Assembly: GCF_000169335.1 (NCBI RefSeq)
Contig: NZ_AAXW01000037.1
Span: 1 to 49,966 of the forward strand
Reading direction: 5' to 3'
DNA: 49,966 nt
Source of the DNA: Crocosphaera chwakensis CCY0110
Lineage (GTDB): Bacteria > Cyanobacteriota > Cyanobacteriia > Cyanobacteriales > Microcystaceae
Below are positions 34,500 through 44,317 of this stretch, piece by piece (position 1 is the first letter of the stretch; each line of letters begins with the position of its first letter). A program made the position numbers and the translations under genes. The notes below the pieces were generated by a model. That model did not search any database, was not told the DNA's origin, and worked only from the letters and a program-made list of their open reading frames with translations.

Positions 34500-35071
34500 T
34501 ATTCCACCTCCTGTCCCTTGCATTCAGACTTGTTGGTGAACTTTTTGTTAGAATCAATGGCTAAATTACCTTTTTTGAGCATATTACGCCCGATTAAAAC
34601 AGAATAATTAAATTGATCGCGATCGGCCAAATTAACTTCTTCTTCTACCCATCGGCCAGCAATACATAGTTTCATCTCTACCACAGGACGACGAAAATAA
34701 CCGCCTTCACCGTCTTTAATCTTGACCCAACGAGTGATCGGACGTTCAAATACCGCACTTGTGTCGTCTCCATTGATAAAACGGAATTTGATCATCCCAC
34801 CAGCTTCGGTTTCATTATCGGGTTTACTAATAATTTCGGCATTAATAGAGGTTGTAGTTGCCCCTGTGTCTAGTTTAAATTCTAGCGGTTCGTCTAAGCC
34901 AACAATATTGCCTTTTTCTATCCATCCTACGGTTTTTAGGGGTTGTTCCGAGCCGTCACTAGCTTGGGTTTGTTGCGAACCACAACCTGCACAAAAGAGA
35001 AGGGTTGCGCTTAAAAGACTAAAAGTTATTTGTTTTATAGGGTAATGTTTTCGTTTAAATAAATTCCTCAT
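34499..35071 (-). CDS. RimB-like retropepsin-fold putative protease, lipoprotein
   Basis: 190 residues. It has a lipoprotein-like signal ending LLFCAGC (C30) and a single-domain pepsin-like fold with the active-site type motif LDTGATTTSI (D68-T-G-A). It continues ERPITRWVKIKDGEGGYFRRPVV and ends VLIGRNML. Databases often call the family ATP-dependent zinc protease, a misnomer; relatives such as RimB cleave glutamate tails added by RimK. It is first in the three-gene cassette, with a TAATG overlap to the 7TM gene. Its position suggests it trims or matures what the ligase makes. Confidence 0.83.
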   Translation of the reverse strand: MRNLFKRKHYPIKQITFSLLSATLLFCAGCGSQQTQASDGSEQPLKTVGWIEKGNIVGLDEPLEFKLDTGATTTSINAEIISKPDNETEAGGMIKFRFINGDDTSAVFERPITRWVKIKDGEGGYFRRPVVEMKLCIAGRWVEEEVNLADRDQFNYSVLIGRNMLKKGNLAIDSNKKFTNKSECKGQEVE

Positions 35072-35462
35072 TCTTAATTCAATTATCTATCGATTTTTGT
35101 TTGTTAAATTTTGTAAAACATACATTAATATAACGATTTAGACAGAGAAAAAAATCGTTCAGACGATAGATATTTCTGTATATTTGAGAAATTTTTCACT
35201 ATTGCATCTATCTAAAGAAAGAAATTTATCAGTCAACAGTGATCAATTATCAATAATCAGTATTTAGCTAGTTTAATTGAAGGTATTTAAGATGTGAGAC
35301 TCCTACTAGCAGTGATCGTTACTACTAATAGATAGCAAGAAATACTTATTTTCCAATATGTTTCTTAAGAATTTACAGAATTTAACCTTGTAAAATTAAT
35401 ATCAAGTTAATATAAGGGTAGTAATCCAATATAATCTAGAAACTTCGAGGAAATAGAGAAAG
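35072..35462. other. Intergenic region between the ligase cassette and the caspase genes
   Basis: Divergent promoters must lie here. It is AT-rich, with imperfect ATCAATTATCAATAATCAG repeats around 35240-35260 and no reading frame or recognised operator. A possible ribosome-binding site (GAGGAAA) lies shortly before the caspase start. Confidence 0.3.
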
Positions 35463-38400
35463 ATGTTGCATCGACTTTATGGGTTGCTTGTGGGAATCGA
35501 TGATTATCCTGCTCCCGTTCCGAAGTTAGCAGGTTGTGTTAACGATGTCGATGCCATCGAAAATTATTTGAGAAATCGCCTCGATACTGAGCAATATGAG
35601 CTTCATCTTCAACGACTCACCACCAACGGGCAAGATGAACTACCGACCCGAAAAGCTATTATTGCAGGATTTCTAGAACATCTTTGTCAAGCCACTGAAG
35701 AGGATGTGGTTCTTTTTTATTATAGTGGTCATGGTTCAACGGAAGCTGCACCCCCAGAATTTTGGCACTTAGAACCCGATCGCATGGATGAAACCTTGGT
35801 ATGTTGGGATAGTCGTACATCGGATTGGGATTTAGCGGATAAAGAACTAGGTTATTTAATTGCTCAAGTAGCCAAAAAAAATCCCCATACTATTATTATT
35901 CTTGATTCTTGTCATTCAGGATCAGGTACTCGTGATGTGGTTCCCCCGACGGGAGTGCGTCATACTGCTGCTGATCGCAGAACCCGTTCAATTGAAGAGT
36001 TTATCTTTTCTCTCTCAGATTTAGAAGCCATCCATATAGGTGCAAAGAGTCAATCGACAACAGACACATTCAGTGGTTGGAATTTACCCCAAGGAAGACA
36101 TATTCTGTTATCAGCTTGTCGGGATCTCGAATTAGCCAGCGAATATTCAGGAGACGGACAGCAACGAGGGGCGTTTTCCTACTTTTTACTTGATACCCTC
36201 CAAAAAACTAACGGAACTTTGACCTATCGAGAACTGTTTAAACGCGCCAGTACCTTAGTTCGCAGTCGCATTAAAGATCAATCCCCTCAATTAGAAGCCA
36301 TTGTACAAGACGATTTAGAATTGCCCTTTTTAGGAGGAGAAGCGATCGCCAAACGAGATCCTTACTTCACCCTTAGTTATGAAAATAACCGTTGGGTGAT
36401 TGATGCCGGTGCAGTTCATGGTATTCCTCAAAACACGCAATTAGCCTTATATCCCCAAGGAACACCCACCGAACAAATGAAACAGTTATCAATGGCTATA
36501 GGAGAAATCCAAGTCATTGAAGTACAACCCCATCAAAGTGTGGTTGAACTGATTACAACCCCCAATGAGTTAACCACAGATACAGTTCTCAATGCAATTA
36601 TAACCAGCTTACCTTTACCTCCGTTAGGGGTTTATTTTGAAGGAGACGAAACAGCCTTAACCTTAGCAAAAGAAGAACTAAAAACCATCAGTTGTGGACA
36701 ACCTTCCTTATATGTGCGAGAAGTGGATAACATAACTGAAGCACAATATCGATTATTAGCCCAAGACGCTCAATATATCATTACCAAACCCACCGATAAA
36801 CGTCCTTTAGTTAGACAGTTGGAGGGTTATAACCAAATTAATGCACATAAAGCCATTGAAAATTTAGAACACATAGCTAGGTGGACTACTGCTTTAGAAT
36901 TAGAAAGTTCCCCCGGTACTCGCATCGCACCCAATGGGGTGAAAATGCAGTTTTACCGGCCTGATGGCACAGAAATCATTGATTTTCCCCTGCGTTTAAC
37001 CTACCAAGATCAAAAAGCCCCAACCTTTCGCCTCAAACTAACTAACCCCAGTGAAGAAGCCTTATTCTGTACCATCTTAGACCTAACAGAACGATATTCC
37101 GTCAGTGCGCCCTTTTTTCCAGGAAATAACTCAGGGGTTTGGATTCAACCCGGCCAAGAAATTTGGGCTTTTCAAAAAAAAGAAATTCCTGCCAGCATCC
37201 CTAATGAACTCTGGAAACAAGGGATAACAGACTATCAAGACGTTCTAAAATTAATTGTTAGTACCGCCGAATTTGATGCGTCTCTGATGTGTCAAGAGGG
37301 GTTAGAACAACCTAAAGTAACAACAAAATCTGTCCCTAAACGTAATAGTACCCTCAACCGTTTAATGCAACGAGTGATTACCCGCGATATTGGCGTTGCA
37401 GAAGTTGAAGAAATAGATGAATGGTCTACTTCCCAAGTCACAGTGATTACCACAAGACCCAGAGAAATCGTTACTATTCAACCCGATAACCCGACTCCAC
37501 TGGGTATGGGTGTTACCCTAGAACCTCATCCTAGTTTACAAGCTACTGCCCGTTTAACCACCGTTTCTCAATCCACAAGAGATGTCGGTCAACAGATTTT
37601 ACCGCCTATTTTACAAGACAATACCCAACCCTTTCAATTTACTGCTAGTCGAGGAGTTGACCCAGGGTTAAGCGTCTTAGAATTAAAAATAAATAATACT
37701 GAAAGTTTAAATACAGTGACCCGTGAACACCCGTTAAAGCTATCTGTGGAGCAAGGTTTAGAAGAAAATGAATATGTATTACCGGTTGCTTATGATGGGG
37801 AGTTTTTTATTCCCCTCGGACGAGGAGAAAGCAAAAATGGTAAAACAGAAATTAGGTTAGAACGATTAACTGATCCTTTAGCCCAAAGAAGTAAAAGTTT
37901 AGGGGGATCAATTCGCATTTTCTTCCAAAAAGTGATCGCCCAAAAGCTAGGCTTAGACTTTCCTTATCCTATTTTAGCTGCGGTGGAATATGAAGAAGCA
38001 GAAAGTATTCGCTATTACGCAGACATAGAAACTGTCAAAGAAAAAGTCAAAACAGCGAATAAAATTGTCTTATTTATTCACGGTATTATTGGGGATACTC
38101 AGAGTATGGTTCCCTGTGCAAAAGATGTAAAAATAGCTGTAAATGAGCAAGAAAAATCTCTGAATGAGATTTATGATCTAGTTTTAGCCTTTGACTACGA
38201 GAATCTGAATACTGATATCGGTATTTTAGGACAACAACTCAGACAACGACTCGAAAGCGTAGGGTTAGGTGCAAATCATGGCAAGATACTACACATTATC
38301 GCTCATTCGATGGGAGGATTAGTTGCTCGTAGTTTCATCGAACAGCACAATGGTAATGAAGTGGTACAGCATTTAATGATGTTAGGAACTCCTAATGCGG

Positions 38401-39119
38401 GTTCTCCTTGGTCTACGGTACAAGATTGGGCGTTTACAGCGTTAACCATTGGTTTGAATGGTTTATCAATATCGGGGTTTCCTATAGCTGCGTTAGGAAA
38501 CTTATTGGGAACCATTGAAGCGATCGATATTAATTTAGATCAAATGAAACCAGGATCAGATTTCTTAAATAGTTTAGCAACTTCTGCTGATCCGAAAATT
38601 CCTTATACGATCCTAGCGGGTAATACGTCCATAATTCCACCTCCTGACGAAACAACCGCCAATAAAGTACAAAATTTACTCGAAAAATTGGGACGGAGTG
38701 CCGTTAATTTTCCTTTCTTGGGACAACCCAATGATATTGCTGTTACCGTTCGTAGTATCAAAGCTATACCTGATGGGCGATCTCATTCTCCCCAGGTGCA
38801 AGAAGTTTCTTGCAACCATCTAGTATATTTTACCCATCCCGACGCACTACAAATCTTGGCAGAAGCTATTATCAACACAGGTATTCTAACCGATGAAAGT
38901 GATCACCAGAACCCAGACGCAACCGAACCTAAAGAGGAACTAACTCCTGTTACTGTAAGACCCGATACTTCTGTATCAGAAGGAATTTCCATGTGGGTGA
39001 TCGGTTTAGTAATCATGATTATAATTGTATTAGGAGGAGGATTTTGGATGTGGCAGCAATTCCAAAATCAAGAACCAAACAATCAAGATAATTCTAGTTC
39101 CTCATCCATGTTATATTAA
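35463..39119 (+). CDS. Caspase-family protease fused to an alpha/beta hydrolase, with C-terminal anchor
   Basis: 1218 residues. A C14 caspase-like (orthocaspase) domain spans about 1-295, with H90 in YYSGHG and C150 in LDSCHSG. A beta-rich central part of unknown fold spans about 296-840. An alpha/beta hydrolase of PGAP1/lipase type spans about 865-1150, with LFIHGIIGD (H873) and the nucleophile elbow AHSMGG (S949); LMMLGTPNAGSPW is also lipase-like. A single membrane helix lies at about 1176-1198, with a Ser/Asn-rich tail. The fusion could be cut by its own caspase part to free the hydrolase. A caspase-nSTAND-WD40 gene follows after 86 bases. The substrate of each active site is unknown. Confidence 0.85.
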   Translation: MLHRLYGLLVGIDDYPAPVPKLAGCVNDVDAIENYLRNRLDTEQYELHLQRLTTNGQDELPTRKAIIAGFLEHLCQATEEDVVLFYYSGHGSTEAAPPEFWHLEPDRMDETLVCWDSRTSDWDLADKELGYLIAQVAKKNPHTIIILDSCHSGSGTRDVVPPTGVRHTAADRRTRSIEEFIFSLSDLEAIHIGAKSQSTTDTFSGWNLPQGRHILLSACRDLELASEYSGDGQQRGAFSYFLLDTLQKTNGTLTYRELFKRASTLVRSRIKDQSPQLEAIVQDDLELPFLGGEAIAKRDPYFTLSYENNRWVIDAGAVHGIPQNTQLALYPQGTPTEQMKQLSMAIGEIQVIEVQPHQSVVELITTPNELTTDTVLNAIITSLPLPPLGVYFEGDETALTLAKEELKTISCGQPSLYVREVDNITEAQYRLLAQDAQYIITKPTDKRPLVRQLEGYNQINAHKAIENLEHIARWTTALELESSPGTRIAPNGVKMQFYRPDGTEIIDFPLRLTYQDQKAPTFRLKLTNPSEEALFCTILDLTERYSVSAPFFPGNNSGVWIQPGQEIWAFQKKEIPASIPNELWKQGITDYQDVLKLIVSTAEFDASLMCQEGLEQPKVTTKSVPKRNSTLNRLMQRVITRDIGVAEVEEIDEWSTSQVTVITTRPREIVTIQPDNPTPLGMGVTLEPHPSLQATARLTTVSQSTRDVGQQILPPILQDNTQPFQFTASRGVDPGLSVLELKINNTESLNTVTREHPLKLSVEQGLEENEYVLPVAYDGEFFIPLGRGESKNGKTEIRLERLTDPLAQRSKSLGGSIRIFFQKVIAQKLGLDFPYPILAAVEYEEAESIRYYADIETVKEKVKTANKIVLFIHGIIGDTQSMVPCAKDVKIAVNEQEKSLNEIYDLVLAFDYENLNTDIGILGQQLRQRLESVGLGANHGKILHIIAHSMGGLVARSFIEQHNGNEVVQHLMMLGTPNAGSPWSTVQDWAFTALTIGLNGLSISGFPIAALGNLLGTIEAIDINLDQMKPGSDFLNSLATSADPKIPYTILAGNTSIIPPPDETTANKVQNLLEKLGRSAVNFPFLGQPNDIAVTVRSIKAIPDGRSHSPQVQEVSCNHLVYFTHPDALQILAEAIINTGILTDESDHQNPDATEPKEELTPVTVRPDTSVSEGISMWVIGLVIMIIIVLGGGFWMWQQFQNQEPNNQDNSSSSSMLY

Positions 39120-39134
39120 GTTACTTAAGTTCCT

Positions 39135-39152
39135 AAACTTCGGTAGTTTTTT
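39135..39152 (+). terminator. Short hairpin with T-run after the caspase-hydrolase gene
   Basis: AAACT (39135-39139) and AGTTT (39145-39149) close a TCGGT loop, and Ts continue after the stem. It lies 15 bases after the stop at 39119. The stem is short, so readthrough into the next gene is likely. A similar CTAAACTTCGGT motif with a T-run recurs near 45510. Confidence 0.4.
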
Positions 39153-39205
39153 CTTTGAACTGAATCTAAAATTTAGGAAAAATCTAGTAGAAGAAAGATA
39201 CCATC

Positions 39206-42200
39206 ATGTCAGAGTTTTCTCGTGATATAGCTGTAATTATAGGTATTAATGAATATGATAACGGCATTCCAAAACTAAGTACCGCTAGATTCGACGCTAA
39301 GAAACTCAAAGAAATTCTACAAAAAAAGCACGGTTATGAGGTTAAATCTTTCCTTGATAAACAGGCAACTTCCAAAAATATTTGGCATTATCTCAAACAA
39401 GAATTACCTGAAAAAATCAAGCAACCTGAGAAAGTAAGATTATTATTTTATTTTGCTGGCCATGGTAGTCCACCCGAAGGAGAAGCAGGGGAAGCAGGTT
39501 ATTTATTACCCCAAGAAGCAAAAATTGGTCAACAAGATCAATGGCTATCGATGAAGGCTATTCATGATGCTTTAATTGCACTAGAGTGTCATCATTTATT
39601 AATTATTTTAGACTGTTGCTATGCGGGTGCATTTCGTTTTGGTACTAGGGATATTGGGGTAATGCCTGAAGATATTTCTAAAGAACGTTATCAACGTTAT
39701 ATTCATTATAAAGCAGGACAAGTAATTGTTTCTACTGCTCATAATAAAGAAGCGATCGATATTATTAGAGATAATCGAGGTATGAGTGAAAATTCTGTTC
39801 ATTCTCCCTTTGCAGAATTGCTTTTTAAGGCGTTAGAATACGGAGATGCTGATTATACTAATGATGGCATTACAACCGTAACAGAGCTTAATTTATACCT
39901 ATATGAAAAACTTTTAGAACGGACAAAGGATCAAAAACATCCTCAAGTTTCTCGCACTTGGTTTTTACCTTTTCTTGATCAGGGAGAGTTCTTTTTTCAA
40001 ACAGGAGATTTTGATCCTGACCAACTTCCTGATGCGATCACACTTAATAAAAATAATAATCCCTATCGAGGATTAAAACCTTTTGAAGAGGCACATAGTA
40101 ATTTTTTCTTTGGTCGTACTGATAAGATTCAACAACTAGAAAAACGACTGAATAATGATGAATCTTTTACAGTTATTTTAGGAATTTCTGGTTCAGGAAA
40201 ATCCAGTTTAGTCAAAGCCGGTTTAATTCCTAAACTAAGACAAAATAACAAAAAATGGCGAATTCTAGAGCCTATTGCACCGGAATCGACAGTATTTAAA
40301 GACTTAGCTAAAGCAGTATTACCCCTTATTTTAGAATCTAGTGATCCAGATTTATACTTTCTACAAAATTTAGGAGACATTCTAAAACAAGCTAGAAAAA
40401 GAGATAAATATAATGAACAAATAAAAGAGTTATTTGCACAATGGCGTATTACCTCTCCAGAAGATAAGTTGGTATTAATTATCAAACACTTTCATATCTT
40501 AGAAAAATTATGTGAAAGTCAAGATCAAAAGCAATCTTTAGCAACATTAAGAACCATAGGATTAAATCATAGTCGATTAGTTTTAGATCATTTCGATGAA
40601 ATCAAAGAGTATTGTAATAATTTGGAACAAGAAAAATTAGAACAGTTCAACAAAAAATGTAATCAATATATCAAAAATCTAAGTGAACAATGGCAACAAA
40701 ATGGTCAACAGTTTGGCAAGTTTCTCCTTGAACATTGTCCAGAAGATAAACAAGTCAAAATATTATTAGTTATCGACCAATTTGAACACTGTATTAATCA
40801 ATGTACAAATGAGCAACGAAAACAATTTTTAAATGCTTTACAAGCAGCGTTAGATAACTGTTCTCAACAAATACGATTAGTATTAACTTTACGTTCAGAT
40901 TTTCAACATTATTTTGAGAACTCAGAACACCTCAAAGATTATTGGCAAAATGCTTCTTTTCCTCTCAAACAAATGGAAAGAGATCAGTTGAGAGAAACAA
41001 TAGAAAAACCGGCATTAGCACAAGTATTATATTTTGAAACCAATGACAACGGAAAAAGTCTCGTTGACGAATTACTTGATGATATTGGAGAAACTCCAGG
41101 AGCGTTACCTTTACTATCTTTTACCTTAAGTGAACTGTATTTTAAATATGTCCAAAAACAACGAGGCGATCGCACTTTAACCTGGGAAGATTATCATGAA
41201 CTTGGAGGTGTTACTCAATCTTTAACCCGTAGAGCAACCGAAGAATATAATAATCTAGCTAAGGACTACGACAAAGTTGATGGTCATGTGATAAAAGTCG
41301 ATCCTTTGAAAACACAAGTCCGTCAAACCGTTTTACGTTGGGTCATGCTACGGATGGTTAACCTGGATGGGGGAGAAAAAGCAAAACGACGAGTTCTCGA
41401 TGATGAACTAGAATATGGGGATGAGAAGACCAACCAAAACCGAGAATTAGTAATTAATCGTTTTGTCGATGCTCGTTTATTGGTCACAGGGACAAACCTT
41501 GAGGGAAATAGTTATGTTGAACCCATTCATGATGTTTTAATTCGTGAGTGGGACAAAATTACAACTTGGTTAAGTACAACAAAAAAAGATGTTACTGAAG
41601 CTCAACAGCAGTCTAAAGCTCAAACCCAGAAAAAACAAAGATTTAGGTTTAATTTGCCTTTTATTGGCAGGAATAAAAAATCAGGAACAGAACAAGAAAG
41701 ATTTAATCTTAATTTGCAAAGAGACTTAACGGATGCTGCTTTCAAATATGAGGAAGCGAGTGAAAAACAATCTCCGAAAGTCTTTGGGTTACTCTGGGAT
41801 GATGCACCTAGATTACCTGGTGCTGAACAAGTTTTAAAGTCAGATGATAATTGGTTAAACAAGGTTGAAACTGAGTTTGTAAAAAGACAAATACGAAAAG
41901 CTAATCTGAATAGAGGCATCGTGATCGCAGTTATTTCAGGGTTAAGTGCATTGACAATAATTGCTGTGTTTTTTAGTTTAGTGGCTGAAAATAGACGAAT
42001 GAATGCTGATATCATAGCTTCATCTTTATCTGCCAAAAACTTACCTGATTCAGAACAGCAACTAGAAAGTATTACAAGTGCTATCCGCGTCGGTAAACTT
42101 GTCAAAGATAATAACAAGAATATTGATCCTGATGCTCGAATACAAGCAATAACGGCTCTACAAAAAGTCGTCTATAACAATACTTCAGTCAATTCAAATT

Positions 42201-43756
42201 TTAGACAACGTAATCGTCTGGAATTTCCAGTTGGTCAAACAACTTCTATCATTAATTCGGTAACTTTTAGCAAAGATGGATTAATAGGAACCACTTATAC
42301 AGATGGGACCATAGCACTATGGAAAGCTGATGGAGCGAATCTCAAAACTTTCAAAGCTCACGAAGACACAGATAAAGGAGCCAGAAGCATCAGTTTTAGT
42401 CCTGATGGTGAAACCTTTGTCTCTAGTGGTGATCGCTCTGTTCAACTTTGGAATATCAATGGAACTTTGATAAGAGTGTTAGGTAAACATAATGGCTCAG
42501 TTCCGAGTGTTAGCTTTAGTCCAAATGGTAAAATAATTGCATCAGCGAGTGGTGATGGAACCATTAAACTTTGGAATCCTAACGGTAATCTGCTCAAAAC
42601 AATTAAACAAGCTCATTCCCCCTATGTCCATAGTGTTGAATTTAGTCCTGATGGTACTGTGCTTGCTTCTTCTGGTAGTGATGGAATGGTGAAGTTTTGG
42701 ACTGCTGATGGCAATTTCATCAAGGAAATTAATCACGGAAGTCATGTATATGATGTAAGTTTTAGTCGAGATGGTCAGATGATTGCCTCTGCTGGGGAAG
42801 ATCGTAACGTTAAAATATGGAAGCGTGATGGAACTCCCATTATGACTTTTCAAGCTGCTCAGAATTTGACCAGTCATGGTAATGCTGTGTATGAAGTTAG
42901 TTTTAGTCCCGATAGAAAAATTGCTTCAGCCAGTCAAGATCATACTGTCAGGATTTGGACATTGGATGGGATTTTATTACAAACCCTTAAAGCTGATAGC
43001 TTTTATGTAGAAAGTGTAACTTTTAGCAAGGATGGTGAATATTTAGCTTCTGGAGGTAGAGATGGAACTGTTAAACTTTGGAGTGATAATCAGCAAGTTC
43101 AACCCCGATTAATGAACTCAGATAAAAAAACATTAAGTTTTAGTCAAGACAGTCAACTAATTGCTTATGGCACAATTGACAACACTGTTGAAATTCTCAA
43201 AACGAAAGACTTAAAGCCGTTTAAAACCATTGACAACTATGATGAATCAATTGAAGAAGTTGTTTTCAGTCCTAATAGTAAAATAATTGGTATTGCTAAC
43301 CAGATAGATGGAATTGTTCAATTAGGGAATCTTGATGATACTCCACCTGTATTTTTGCCAACTGATAGCACTTTTTTAAACAGTATAAATTTTGATCCTA
43401 AAAGCCAAGTTGTTGCTACAGGTCGAACTTTGGACGGAAAAGTTGAACTTTGGTCAGTTGATGGTAATTTTATTCAAAGTTTCAACACTGAGAGTCCAGC
43501 TGTTTCTGACCTGCAATTTAGTCCTGATAGTCGATTAATTGCAATAGGAACTTGGGCTCCTTTTTTAAATGCTCATGGTACGGTTATTTTAGGTAAATTT
43601 AATGGGGAAAAAATCGAGCATTATAAAACTTTAAAAGGCCATCGTAATTGGGTAACAGAAGTGAGTTTTAGTTCAGATGGAGAAATAATTGCTTCAGCTA
43701 GTCAAGATTCTACCATTATGCTATGGTCTAAAAATGGAGTTTCTTTAAGACTTTAA
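39206..43756 (+). CDS. Caspase-nSTAND NTPase-TM-WD40 protein, frameshifted near its end
   Basis: 1516 residues to a premature stop. The caspase-like domain spans about 1-265, with H86 in YFAGHG and C138 in LDCCYAG. The nSTAND ATPase starts with NPYRGLKPFEEAHSNFFFGR near 285. Walker A is GISGSGKSS at 326-334 and Walker B is LLVIDQFE with D524. A linker of about 860-900 is followed by a membrane helix at about 904-926. About a dozen WD40 blades run from about 1005 on. The last blade breaks at SLRL-stop (43754-43756) while WD40 coding resumes in the next frame. STAND proteins with repeat sensors oligomerise on ligand binding, so the caspase is probably the effector and WD40 the sensor. Confidence 0.87.
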   Translation: MSEFSRDIAVIIGINEYDNGIPKLSTARFDAKKLKEILQKKHGYEVKSFLDKQATSKNIWHYLKQELPEKIKQPEKVRLLFYFAGHGSPPEGEAGEAGYLLPQEAKIGQQDQWLSMKAIHDALIALECHHLLIILDCCYAGAFRFGTRDIGVMPEDISKERYQRYIHYKAGQVIVSTAHNKEAIDIIRDNRGMSENSVHSPFAELLFKALEYGDADYTNDGITTVTELNLYLYEKLLERTKDQKHPQVSRTWFLPFLDQGEFFFQTGDFDPDQLPDAITLNKNNNPYRGLKPFEEAHSNFFFGRTDKIQQLEKRLNNDESFTVILGISGSGKSSLVKAGLIPKLRQNNKKWRILEPIAPESTVFKDLAKAVLPLILESSDPDLYFLQNLGDILKQARKRDKYNEQIKELFAQWRITSPEDKLVLIIKHFHILEKLCESQDQKQSLATLRTIGLNHSRLVLDHFDEIKEYCNNLEQEKLEQFNKKCNQYIKNLSEQWQQNGQQFGKFLLEHCPEDKQVKILLVIDQFEHCINQCTNEQRKQFLNALQAALDNCSQQIRLVLTLRSDFQHYFENSEHLKDYWQNASFPLKQMERDQLRETIEKPALAQVLYFETNDNGKSLVDELLDDIGETPGALPLLSFTLSELYFKYVQKQRGDRTLTWEDYHELGGVTQSLTRRATEEYNNLAKDYDKVDGHVIKVDPLKTQVRQTVLRWVMLRMVNLDGGEKAKRRVLDDELEYGDEKTNQNRELVINRFVDARLLVTGTNLEGNSYVEPIHDVLIREWDKITTWLSTTKKDVTEAQQQSKAQTQKKQRFRFNLPFIGRNKKSGTEQERFNLNLQRDLTDAAFKYEEASEKQSPKVFGLLWDDAPRLPGAEQVLKSDDNWLNKVETEFVKRQIRKANLNRGIVIAVISGLSALTIIAVFFSLVAENRRMNADIIASSLSAKNLPDSEQQLESITSAIRVGKLVKDNNKNIDPDARIQAITALQKVVYNNTSVNSNFRQRNRLEFPVGQTTSIINSVTFSKDGLIGTTYTDGTIALWKADGANLKTFKAHEDTDKGARSISFSPDGETFVSSGDRSVQLWNINGTLIRVLGKHNGSVPSVSFSPNGKIIASASGDGTIKLWNPNGNLLKTIKQAHSPYVHSVEFSPDGTVLASSGSDGMVKFWTADGNFIKEINHGSHVYDVSFSRDGQMIASAGEDRNVKIWKRDGTPIMTFQAAQNLTSHGNAVYEVSFSPDRKIASASQDHTVRIWTLDGILLQTLKADSFYVESVTFSKDGEYLASGGRDGTVKLWSDNQQVQPRLMNSDKKTLSFSQDSQLIAYGTIDNTVEILKTKDLKPFKTIDNYDESIEEVVFSPNSKIIGIANQIDGIVQLGNLDDTPPVFLPTDSTFLNSINFDPKSQVVATGRTLDGKVELWSVDGNFIQSFNTESPAVSDLQFSPDSRLIAIGTWAPFLNAHGTVILGKFNGEKIEHYKTLKGHRNWVTEVSFSSDGEIIASASQDSTIMLWSKNGVSLRL

Positions 43757-44124
43757 GAGGACATACAGGCTATGTAATGAGTATTAGTTTTTATCCTAAT
43801 GCAAAAGTTCCAGTCTTAGCTTCGGTCAGTGCAGACCATACCGTTAAATTTTGGAATGTCGAAACAGGAAGTGAAATTACAACTTTAAAAGGACACGCGG
43901 ATAAAATAACATCTTCACAAGATTATATTATTCGTTTTAGTCCCGATGGAAAATTACTAGGAACGACTGCTGATAATAATACTATTCTCCTTTGGAATTT
44001 TGACTTAGACAATTTATTTGATTTAGCTTGTGATTGGGCTAGAAATTATCTTAATACCAATCCAAACGTAAGTCCCTCAGATAAAGACTTGTGTAAAAAA
44101 AATCTAGTAATTGAAAGAAATTAA
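43757..44124 (+). pseudogene. Out-of-frame 3' end of the caspase-nSTAND-WD40 gene
   Basis: Reading from about 43744 in the shifted frame gives FKTLRGHTGYVMSISFYP. Two further WD40 blades follow (ADHTVKFWNVETG and DNNTILLWNF), then the usual cyanobacterial WD40 tail (DLDNLFDLACDWARNYLNTN) to a stop at 44122-44124. One extra A in TCTTTAAG (near 43748) would rejoin the frames into a protein of about 1640 residues. The internal ATG at 43777 is not a natural start. This is a one-base loss or a sequencing error. Confidence 0.8.
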
Positions 44125-44310
44125 CCCATTGATATTCAGGGACAAAAAGGAGAGAAAGAATGTAAATACTGGTTAGAGGTTGATGATTATGCTATAAGAT
44201 CAGCGTATACTCATAACATGAATAATAAAGATATTCGTGAAGTAAAAAAAATCATCTTACAAAACTTTGATGATATTGTTCAAGTATGGAATACCCACTT
44301 TGGAGGTTAA
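44125..44310 (+). pseudogene. DUF4160-like C-terminal remnant
   Basis: Directly after the WD40 stop, the same frame stays open for 61 codons without a start near its beginning. It reads GEKECKYWLEVDDYAIRSAYTHNMNNKDIREVKKIILQNFDDIVQVWNTHFGG in its main part (split here only by description of one open stretch from 44149). The run of REVKKII, NFDDIVQVWN and a final HFGG fits the C-terminus of DUF4160 proteins. The next gene encodes DUF2442, the usual partner. The N-terminal half is missing, apparently lost at the junction with the WD40 gene. Confidence 0.5.
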
Positions 44311-44317
44311 TTAACCT

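Noticed and set aside
40129..42877. Several long minus-strand frames inside the caspase-nSTAND-WD40 gene
   Set aside because: They are antisense shadows of a long AT-rich coding sequence and have no protein family features.
43741..43760. Programmed -1 frameshifting in the WD40 gene
   Set aside because: No X-XXY-YYZ slippery heptamer is in the correct phase and no strong stem-loop follows directly.
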